Of a stretch of 5,799 nt of DNA, positions 1 to 4,710 are shown piece by piece. The stretch spans positions 1-5,799 of the forward strand of contig CANFIE010000266.1 of the NCBI GenBank assembly GCA_947446625.1. Reading direction: 5' to 3'. The translations under genes and the position numbers were made by a program. How positions within the stretch are numbered: the stretch's first letter is position 1; every line of letters begins with the position of its first letter. The notes beneath the pieces were generated by a model. That model was not told the origin of the DNA, did no database searches, and was given only the letters and a program-made list of their open reading frames with translations. Source of the DNA: Acetobacteraceae bacterium. GTDB lineage: Bacteria; Pseudomonadota; Alphaproteobacteria; Acetobacterales; Acetobacteraceae.

Positions 1-55
1 CTAGTTTCAAATGGTTATAGAGCACGAAATGCGCCCGTCAGGGCGCATGGTGCGC
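1..55. repeat. 55-bp direct repeat, copy A (hairpin-forming)
   Basis: This stretch matches 3513-3567 in the same orientation at 49 of 55 positions without gaps; the differences are at positions 6, 13, 37, 44, 49 and 54. Its core is a perfect 8-bp inverted repeat with a 4-base loop (29-36 atgcgccc, 41-48 gggcgcat). Weaker outer pairing joins 20-25 to 50-56. The copy begins at the window edge, so it may extend further left. It ends on the stop codon of the XRE gene (55-57), so on the minus strand the hairpin lies directly behind that gene, followed by a weak T-rich stretch (atttcgtgctct). It could act as the operon terminator, or be one member of a dispersed repeat family. Confidence 0.75.
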
Positions 56-546
56 TAATCCTCGTCGCTGCGCGCCATCCGCCGAATTGCCGCCACCAGC
101 AGCCGGCGCAATTCCGGGTCCGGTATCCGCATGAAGTTGCGCACCAGCGCCTGGCGCTCCTCGCGCCGCGTGCCAAAGCCCCAGGCCAGGTCACTGCCCT
201 CGGCACTGGCCGGCACCGAGGCATCGCCCTCCATGCCGCGCAGCATCTCGCCCACCGTCATGTCCATGGCCGTGGCCAGCCGGTAGAGCGTGCCCGCCGC
301 CATCACGTCGCGGCCGGATTCGTACTTGCTGATCTGATGGATCGAAATGCCCACATGCTCGGCCAAGGCCCGCATCGGCAGCCCGCGTTCCTGCCGCGCC
401 TGGCGCAGCCGGTCACCAATCTCGCGCACAATCATGTCGCGCCGCGCCCGCTGCCCGGCCGCATCGCAGGGCAACCCGGCCGAGGTCAGTTCCGCCTCAA
501 GCCTCAGCATCGCCGCGTCCATCGCCTCAATCCGCTGGACTGTCAC
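55..546 (-). CDS. XRE/Cro-family transcriptional regulator
   Basis: This is a 163-aa cytoplasmic DNA-binding protein. Residues about 43-101 form a five-helix XRE/Cro HTH: 'IGDRLRQARQERGL' opens the domain, 'LAEHVGISIHQISKYESG' is the HTH with its recognition helix, and 'RLATAMDMTVGEML' closes it. A C-terminal helix (about 135-158, with 'RIPDPELRRLL') resembles tails seen on other alphaproteobacterial XRE regulators and may help dimerisation. The GTG start at 544-546 is chosen because GGGAGG (minus strand, 553-558) lies six bases upstream. It overlaps the stop of the membrane-protein gene by 20 bp, so translation is probably coupled. This is the last gene of the three-gene operon and is followed by the copy A hairpin. 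The target is unknown; autoregulation of the operon is a natural guess. Its architecture closely matches the N-terminal third of the XRE-EAL protein. Confidence 0.88.
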   Translation of the reverse strand: MTVQRIEAMDAAMLRLEAELTSAGLPCDAAGQRARRDMIVREIGDRLRQARQERGLPMRALAEHVGISIHQISKYESGRDVMAAGTLYRLATAMDMTVGEMLRGMEGDASVPASAEGSDLAWGFGTRREERQALVRNFMRIPDPELRRLLVAAIRRMARSDED

Positions 547-1174
547 CGTATGCCTCCCGCGCCTGCGGCAGAGCCACGCCCACCACCACCCAGCGCCAGG
601 GGCTGCGCGGCGCCAGAGTCAGCGTCACCGGCCCGGCGCCCAGCGCCGGCAGGGTCAGTTGCATCTGCGGCCCGTTCAACCACACCGGCATCAGGCTGCC
701 ACCCCGCGCCCCAACCCAGGGGTCCAGATGCGCCCGCGCCGCCTGCACCAGCCCATCAGGTGTCGCCATGCGGCTGCTCACCCCCTCGGCCATGCTGCTG
801 AGCCAATCATGCCCCAGCGCTGCCGCCGGCATTTCCGCCACCATTGCGGCGCGCAGCACCGGCCAGTCCACCAGCGGCTCCAGCCGCACGGTATCGCTTT
901 GCTGCAAGGCGCTGCCCACCGCCTGGGCGGTGGCGTTCAGCATCACCGCCGAAGCAGCGCCGGTCGCCAACATCCCCAGCAGCAACCCCAGCCCCAGCCG
1001 CCGCGGCCAGGCCCTGGTTGCCGAGCGCCGCGCCGCCGCACGGGCCGCCCGCCTTGGCCGCGCCGCAACTGGCGCCGGTTCCGCCAGGCCGGGCCAGCCG
1101 GTCAGTTCCTGCAGCAGCGCTTCCAGCACCCGCTCATCGGCAATCGCCAGGCTCAACGCCATCGCCGGCGTCAC
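527..1174 (-). CDS. Single-pass membrane protein, DUF2939-like
   Basis: This is a 215-aa protein of unknown function. Residues 1-37 are a short Ala/Leu-rich cytoplasmic segment. Residues 38-59 are strongly basic (many Arg, positive-inside signal). Residues about 59-80 form one transmembrane helix ('GLGLLLGMLATGAASAVML'). The remaining 135 residues are predicted periplasmic. Just after the membrane helix, 'ALQQSDTVRLEPLVDWPVL' (89-107) resembles the 'A...GD...L...VDFpaLR' signature I associate with DUF2939; this is from memory and was not searched. The GTG start at 1172-1174 overlaps the upstream XRE-EAL stop codon as GTGA, with AGGA nine bases upstream; the in-frame ATG at 1160-1162 has no visible ribosome-binding site. 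The position between two HTH regulators suggests a membrane sensor or anchor for one of them, which is inference. Confidence 0.78.
   Translation of the reverse strand: MTPAMALSLAIADERVLEALLQELTGWPGLAEPAPVAARPRRAARAAARRSATRAWPRRLGLGLLLGMLATGAASAVMLNATAQAVGSALQQSDTVRLEPLVDWPVLRAAMVAEMPAAALGHDWLSSMAEGVSSRMATPDGLVQAARAHLDPWVGARGGSLMPVWLNGPQMQLTLPALGAGPVTLTLAPRSPWRWVVVGVALPQAREAYGDSPAD
1171..1174 (-). other. GTGA stop/start overlap, translational coupling
   Basis: The TGA stop of the XRE-EAL gene (1171-1173) and the GTG start of the membrane-protein gene (1172-1174) share bases as GTGA. This is a classic arrangement for coupled translation by a terminating ribosome and supports a single transcript. 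Confidence 0.7.
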
Positions 1175-2472
1175 AGCACGGGATCCTGCGTGGCCTCACC
1201 CACCGCCCAGGGCTTCTCCCGGGCCACGGCAATCTCCTGCGTCGCCTGGGCCGAAAGCGGCTGGGCGAACCAGAAACCCTGCAGGCTGTCGCAGCCCGCC
1301 CGCCGCGCCATGGCGGCATCCGCCGGCTCGGCAATGCCTTCCGCCACCACAATGGCGCGCCGGGCATGCGCCATGCTCACCACCGCCTGCAGAAACTCCA
1401 AATGCCCGGCATGGGTGGTCGAACGCCCCATGAAGAAGCTGCGGTCCAGCTTCACCACATCCACATCCAGGTCCAGCAGCCGCGCCAGAGAGGACTGCCC
1501 GGTGCCGAAGTCATCAATCGCCAGCTTCAGCCCCAAATCCTTCAGCGCCCGCAGGCTGCTGCGGGAAGCGGCGTCCAGCAGCGTGGTCTCCACCACCTCG
1601 ATGCACAGGCGCTCGGCCGGCACGCCGGTGGTGCGCAGCAGCGCCCGCACCATGCCGGTGCCCAGCGTATTGGCCAGCAGCGCCCCCGCCACGTTGATGG
1701 ACAGCGTCAGCCCCGGCTGCGCCTTCATCCAGCTGGCAGACTGCATGATGGCTTCCTGCAGCACCCAGAACTCCAGCGCCTCCTCCAACTCATGCGCCGC
1801 CGCCAGCCTGAAGGCGCGGTCCGGCGCAATCGCCACCCCATCCGGCGTGGTCCAGCGCAGCAGCGCCTCAAACCCGGTCAGTTGACCATCGGCGGCGGCC
1901 ACAATGGGCTGGTAGCGCAGCGAAAGCCCGGTATTCGGCTGCAAAATCGCCTCGCGCAGCATGCTCACCAGCCGCGCCTCGTCCGGCTCCACATCCGCCG
2001 TCCGCCGCGGTGCCGCCACCGCCGAAATCGCCGCCATGGCCTGCGTCTCGGATTGTTCGGCCAAAGCGTGCATCAGCTGCACCAGCGCCATACGCCGGCT
2101 GGGCGGTGAAATCCGGCTCAACAGGCTGGCGGCTTCCAGGGTGAAGCTGTTGGTGTCCTGCCGGCTGGCCGCCTCGGCCGCGGCACCGTCCCCCAGCGCA
2201 CTCAAGGAAACCCCCAGCGTCTCTGCCAGGGCCGGCAGGCGCTGTTCCGGCACCGCGCAGTCGCCGCGCTCATACTTGGAGACCTGGGCGGTGGTCACCC
2301 CCACGGTTTCACCCACTTCGCGCAACGTCATGCCGGCATTGTGCCGCAATGCCCGCAACCGCCGGCCAAGTGCCTGGCCCTGCCGGGCATCATTGGCCGG
2401 CTCCGCCCGCATTGACGACGAGGCCACAACCGCAGCGTGTTTATCGGGGTGAGGGGCGAAATCACGCGGCAT
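1171..2472 (-). CDS. XRE-type HTH fused to EAL domain (c-di-GMP phosphodiesterase)
   Basis: This is a 433-aa soluble protein. Residues about 33-95 are an XRE/Cro HTH ('LGRRLRALRHNAGMTLREVG', recognition segment 'TTAQVSKYERG'). Residues 110-140 form a helical linker. Residues about 165-415 are an EAL domain, a family that hydrolyses cyclic di-GMP to pGpG. The metal and catalytic positions appear intact: E202 in EALLR, N260, E292 and E295, D320-D321 in DDFGTG, K341 in VKLD, E378 in AEG, and Q398-G399. The usual last Glu of the EGVE motif is Ala (A381). No transmembrane segment, GGDEF or PAS domain is seen. The ATG at 2470-2472 has GGGAG (2481-2485) eight bases upstream. It is first in the operon and divergent from the LuxR-type gene. 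It may be an enzyme controlled by DNA binding, or a regulator that senses c-di-GMP through the EAL fold; the intact motifs favour activity. Confidence 0.92.
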   Translation of the reverse strand: MPRDFAPHPDKHAAVVASSSMRAEPANDARQGQALGRRLRALRHNAGMTLREVGETVGVTTAQVSKYERGDCAVPEQRLPALAETLGVSLSALGDGAAAEAASRQDTNSFTLEAASLLSRISPPSRRMALVQLMHALAEQSETQAMAAISAVAAPRRTADVEPDEARLVSMLREAILQPNTGLSLRYQPIVAAADGQLTGFEALLRWTTPDGVAIAPDRAFRLAAAHELEEALEFWVLQEAIMQSASWMKAQPGLTLSINVAGALLANTLGTGMVRALLRTTGVPAERLCIEVVETTLLDAASRSSLRALKDLGLKLAIDDFGTGQSSLARLLDLDVDVVKLDRSFFMGRSTTHAGHLEFLQAVVSMAHARRAIVVAEGIAEPADAAMARRAGCDSLQGFWFAQPLSAQATQEIAVAREKPWAVGEATQDPVL

Positions 2473-2717
2473 ATCGGCAACTCCCGTCCCGCCATGTTTT
2501 TGGCGGTCTGTGGGTTAATCAAGGTGTTATCGTTCCCGGGTCGGTGGTAGGTTCGCCCCAAGCACAACGATAGGTTGCCGAAACCCTAACATGATCGCCA
2601 TTGTGGTTATTACGTAGTTTTGGCTAATCACGAAATGGTTACCGAGTAACAAAATCATATTTTTTCAAATTACCTCCTGCTTTTCAAAATAACACGCATT
2701 TCGTTTCCTCATCTGCC

Positions 2718-2747
2718 TTGTCCAATAAAATATAAACGCCTTATTTT
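2718..2747 (+). promoter_or_regulatory. Candidate promoter of the LuxR-type gene
   Basis: TTGTCC (2718-2723) and TATTTT (2742-2747) are separated by 18 bases and face the gene starting at 2830. Both boxes are imperfect, and the AT-rich surroundings make chance matches likely. If real, the leader would be about 75 bases and would begin shortly before the 2763-2792 hairpin. Confidence 0.3.
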
Positions 2748-2762
2748 TTAAATACCTCTTGC

Positions 2763-2792
2763 TGGCCGGTGGCAGGGGTGCCACCTAGGCCA
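2763..2792 (+). promoter_or_regulatory. Leader hairpin upstream of the LuxR-type gene
   Basis: A perfect 7-bp inverted repeat, ggtggca (2768-2774) and tgccacc (2779-2785), closes a gggg loop. The outer arms tggcc (2763-2767) and ggcca (2788-2792) extend it to 12 bp across a two-base bulge (2786-2787). It lies 37 bases before the ATG and has no T-tract after it, so it is not an intrinsic terminator. It would form in the mRNA leader or act as a DNA operator. Confidence 0.5.
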
Positions 2793-2829
2793 AGGTCCTA
2801 AACTCGCTAACCCGCTGATATGGCTATTC

Positions 2830-3468
2830 ATGCCCGCCAATTTCGCCCCGCCAACCCCGCCCGCTACCAGCCCCGAGGCTGCGGCACACCCACCGCCGCC
2901 CCTGGTGTTGCTGGTGGAAGGAAATATTGAATACGCCGATTCGGCGGCACTGCTGTTGCGTAACGCCGGCTACAATATTCTACATTTCAGTAGTCCCGCG
3001 GAACTACTGGTAGCGCCCAGTCTCAACAATGCTGCCTGCATCCTGCTGGACCAACTCATCGGTGGCCTGCCCAACGGCCTGGAATTGATTGAACTCTTCG
3101 CCCGGCGCGGCGACGCCATGCCACCCATCCTGGCCAGCAGCACCAGAACCAGAACCGCCAACACCGCAGGTGGCCCCCTGGCCCGCCCCTACAGCCCCGC
3201 TGAGCTGTTGCCCGCCCTGGCCACCGCCATCGCACGCACGCCACACTCCCAGGCCGCCGAGGCTTCGCCCCTGGCCCGCCTGACCCAGCGCGAATCAGCC
3301 GTGCTGAACTGCCTGGTGGCCGGCGCCAACAACAAGCAAATCGCAACGCAGCTCGGCATCAGCGTCCGCACGGCCGAGGTTCACCGCGCCAGCCTCATGG
3401 CCCGCCTCGGCGTGCAGAACATCACGGAACTGTTCCGCTTGGCGGCCCGCCTGGGCCTGCTGCAATAG
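2830..3468 (+). CDS. LuxR/FixJ-type response regulator with degenerate receiver
   Basis: This is a 212-aa cytoplasmic regulator. After a Pro/Ala-rich N-terminus (1-23), residues about 25-135 read as a CheY-like receiver. Beta-1 'LVLLVEGN' replaces the usual acidic pair with E30-G31. D74 in 'CILLD' is in the phospho-acceptor position, S103-S104 in the switch position, and the normally invariant Lys is Arg (R119 in 'LARPY'). Residues 147-212 are a well-conserved LuxR-type HTH ('LTQRESAVLNCLVAGANNKQ', 'ISVRTAEVHRASLMARLGV'). With the acid pocket and Lys altered, normal phosphorylation control is doubtful, and no histidine kinase is nearby. The start is the only in-frame ATG before residue 97, but no Shine-Dalgarno sequence is visible, so translation may be weak or regulated. 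The gene is divergent from the XRE-EAL operon and may control it (inference). A strong terminator follows the stop. Confidence 0.88.
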   Translation: MPANFAPPTPPATSPEAAAHPPPPLVLLVEGNIEYADSAALLLRNAGYNILHFSSPAELLVAPSLNNAACILLDQLIGGLPNGLELIELFARRGDAMPPILASSTRTRTANTAGGPLARPYSPAELLPALATAIARTPHSQAAEASPLARLTQRESAVLNCLVAGANNKQIATQLGISVRTAEVHRASLMARLGVQNITELFRLAARLGLLQ

Positions 3469-3474
3469 CGCAAT

Positions 3475-3507
3475 ATCCGTTCTGATGGAATCATCAGAAC
3501 GGATTTC
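3475..3507 (+). terminator. Intrinsic terminator of the LuxR-type gene
   Basis: A perfect 13-bp inverted repeat (atccgttctgatg at 3475-3487, catcagaacggat at 3492-3504) closes a 4-base loop. It begins seven bases after the TAG stop, with tttcttgctct downstream. The stem is long and perfect, though only moderately GC-rich. It may also stop minus-strand transcripts coming from speE. Confidence 0.8.
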
Positions 3508-3541
3508 TTGCTCTAGTATCAAATAGTTATAGAGCACGAAA
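3504..3541. repeat. 12-bp inverted repeat spanning terminator tail and copy B
   Basis: The arms tttcttgctcta (3504-3515) and tagagcacgaaa (3530-3541) match at 11 of 12 positions around a 14-base spacer. The right arm is also the left side of the copy B hairpin, so the two folds compete for the same bases. Confidence 0.55.
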
Positions 3542-3567
3542 TGCGCCCATCAGGGTGCATAGTGCTC
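3513..3567. repeat. 55-bp direct repeat, copy B (hairpin-forming)
   Basis: This is the second copy of the element at 1-55, same orientation, 49/55 identical. The core atgcgccc (3541-3548) pairs with gggtgcat (3553-3560). Its one change turns a G-C pair into a G-U wobble on the plus-strand RNA but a mismatch on the minus-strand RNA. The outer arms gagcac (3532-3537) and gtgctc (3562-3567) are perfectly complementary. It lies between the LuxR-type terminator and the 3' end of speE. The two copies bracket the whole regulatory block. Confidence 0.75.
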
Positions 3568-3735
3568 CAGCGCCCGGCCCGGCAAAAACAGAAACGGCCG
3601 CCGCCTCGCGCCTCGCCCAGCGGTGCACCCGCCAATGGCAGGCACACCAGGTCCCTACAGGCGCCCACAAAGGCGGGCAAAGCCACGGGAAGAACCGCAC
3701 GGTAAAAGGCAACGCAGGCAGCGGCCGTATCAAGC

Positions 3736-3759
3736 GGCGCAGGGCAGCAGCCCCGCGCC
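3736..3759 (-). terminator. Hairpin downstream of speE, weak terminator candidate
   Basis: The arms at 3736-3745 (ggcgcagggc) and 3750-3759 (gccccgcgcc) form a 10-bp stem with a 4-base loop. On the minus-strand RNA the single irregular pair is a G-U wobble. It begins 12 bases after the speE stop. No T-tract follows, so it may stabilise the mRNA end rather than terminate transcription. Confidence 0.35.
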
Positions 3760-3771
3760 GGATAACGCTCG

Positions 3772-4638
3772 TTACTTCGGCAGGTGCCGAGAGATATAGG
3801 GCGGCAGGTTGAAGGCGCCGCAATGGATCTCCGGCGTCCAGTACAGCGTGGTGCCCAGAATGCCCGCCGCCTCGGCGCGCGCCTTGATGGTCGCCACGTC
3901 ATGCTGCCGCATCGCAGCATCTTTCGAGGACCAGCCCAGCGTCATGAACCCACCCACATAGGTCGGCACCGCCGCCACATAGGCGTAGATATCCGGGAAC
4001 ACCTTGCCCCGGCGCAGGCTGGTCTCGCGCAGCTCGTCGGCCTGCATGGCCGGCACGCCGCACTGGTTCACAATCACGCCGCGGTCGCTCAGCAGCCGCG
4101 CCGCATTGGCGTAGAACTCGTCGGTGAACAGCACTTCGCCCACACCAATCGGGTCGGTGCTGTCCACAATCACCACGTCGAAGCTGCCGGCCGGCGCCTT
4201 GCGCACATAGTCGATGCCGTCGCCCACAATCACCTCGGCGCGCGGGTCGTACCAGGCGTCACCGGCGATGTTCGGCATATGCTCCTTGCACAGCCGAATC
4301 ACCTCGCCGTCGATCTCCACCATCACCGCCTGCTGCACGTTCTTGTGCTGCAGCACGCGCTTCAGCACGCCGCCATCGCCAGCGCCGATGATCAGCACGC
4401 GCTTGGCATCGCCATGCGCCAGGAGCGGCACATGGGTGATCATTTCCTGGTACGAAAACTCATCGCCCTCGGTGATCTGGATCACGCCATCCAGCACCAT
4501 CACCCGACCATGGGTGTAGCTCTCGAAGATGACAATGTCCTGGAACGCGCTCTGCACCCGGGCCAGTTCGCGCTTCACCATGAAGCGCTGGCCCCATTCC
4601 GGGTACAGCGATTCGTTGATCCAGCTATCAGTCGCCAT
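3772..4638 (-). CDS. speE: Spermidine synthase (polyamine aminopropyltransferase)
   Basis: SpeE transfers the aminopropyl group from decarboxylated S-adenosylmethionine to putrescine, giving spermidine and methylthioadenosine; it acts in the cytoplasm. The 288-aa length fits the family. The N-terminal beta domain starts with 'WINESLYPEWGQRF' and carries 'VLDGVIQITEGDEFSYQEM' (48-66). The Rossmann-like domain has GAGDGG (85-90), the acidic strand end VEID (107-110), GDGIDY (139-144) and the catalytic-loop motif 'VDSTDPIGVGEVLF' with D159 and D162. The start is set at the ATG 4636-4638 because AGGGG (4648-4652) is well spaced from it; the in-frame GTG at 4645-4647 sits next to that site and would be three codons longer. 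It lies 72 bp downstream of speD on the same strand, behind a terminator-like hairpin, so expression depends on readthrough or on a promoter inside speD. Confidence 0.97.
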   Translation of the reverse strand: MATDSWINESLYPEWGQRFMVKRELARVQSAFQDIVIFESYTHGRVMVLDGVIQITEGDEFSYQEMITHVPLLAHGDAKRVLIIGAGDGGVLKRVLQHKNVQQAVMVEIDGEVIRLCKEHMPNIAGDAWYDPRAEVIVGDGIDYVRKAPAGSFDVVIVDSTDPIGVGEVLFTDEFYANAARLLSDRGVIVNQCGVPAMQADELRETSLRRGKVFPDIYAYVAAVPTYVGGFMTLGWSSKDAAMRQHDVATIKARAEAAGILGTTLYWTPEIHCGAFNLPPYISRHLPK

Positions 4639-4647
4639 GATGATCAC

Positions 4648-4652
4648 CCCTA
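4648..4652 (-). promoter_or_regulatory. speE ribosome-binding site that decides the start
   Basis: On the minus strand AGGGG lies nine bases before the ATG at 4636-4638. It adjoins the GTG at 4645-4647, which makes that GTG an unlikely start. The site is immediately next to the T-tract of the upstream hairpin. Confidence 0.65.
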
Positions 4653-4686
4653 AAAGAAGAAAGGCCGGACCCTAAGGCCCGGCCTT
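4650..4686 (-). terminator. Terminator/attenuator between speD and speE
   Basis: On the minus strand the arm aaggcccgg-type sequence at 4676-4686 pairs with 4661-4671 to give an 11-bp GC-rich stem. Its loop is 4 bases (4672-4675). The only irregular pair (4669 with 4678) is a G-U wobble on the minus-strand RNA but a mismatch on the plus strand, so orientation favours speD transcripts. tcttctttt follows directly, the layout of an intrinsic terminator. It begins 24 bases after the speD stop and ends at the speE ribosome-binding site. Confidence 0.75.
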
Positions 4687-4710
4687 GGTTCCTTCATGCT
4701 CGGCTATGTG

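Larger units (their letters stand above)
2473..2829. promoter_or_regulatory. Divergent intergenic regulatory region with AT-rich core
   Basis: This 357-bp gap separates two divergent regulators and must hold both promoters. Its core, 2631-2760, is about 32% GC by hand count, far below the flanking genes. Dyads visible by eye include ccgcca-N6-tggcgg (2489-2506), just upstream of the XRE-EAL ribosome-binding site. Another is gttac-N3-gtaac (2638-2650). A wide pair, tatcgtt/aacgata, lies at 2528-2534 and 2566-2572. These are candidate operators for the XRE or LuxR-type proteins. I could not pick a convincing minus-strand -35/-10 pair. I see no convincing gene here; a 43-codon minus-strand reading frame at 2527-2658 is treated as a finding only. 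Confidence 0.65.
3469..3771. other. Intergenic region between convergent genes, no convincing gene
   Basis: This 303-bp gap lies between the stops of the LuxR-type gene and speE. It contains the 3475-3504 terminator, direct repeat copy B (3513-3567) and, near speE, a hairpin at 3736-3759. The rest, about 3568-3735, is GC-rich. Reading frames cross it on both strands, but I recognise no protein family, and no start has a good ribosome-binding site. An unannotated RNA cannot be excluded. Confidence 0.6.

Noticed and set aside
55..1174. Toxin-antitoxin pair (XRE protein as antitoxin, membrane protein as toxin)
   Set aside because: The membrane protein is long, with a sizeable periplasmic domain and DUF2939-like features, and precedes the XRE gene in an operon led by an EAL enzyme. 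Nothing specific points to toxicity.
347..2109. Long plus-strand reading frames antisense to the operon
   Set aside because: They are low-complexity, Pro/Arg/Ala/Ser-rich shadows of the minus-strand genes in GC-rich DNA, with no recognisable domain. The minus-strand frames have clear HTH and EAL motifs.
2629..2641. Third copy of the 55-bp repeat in the intergenic region
   Set aside because: Only short words are shared (cacgaaatg, aaatggtta), in the wrong order for the element and without its hairpin.
3568..3771. Structured RNA gene such as RNase P RNA
   Set aside because: Short stretches looked faintly similar, but the invariant core (gaggaaagtc-type) is absent and the order of elements is wrong.
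3519..3920. Minus-strand reading frames running from inside speE into repeat copy B, ending in a 'GAFRAL' peptide also seen in a frame at copy A
   Set aside because: The shared ending is produced by the DNA repeat itself. The frames overlap speE out of frame, have no good ribosome-binding site and match no family I know.
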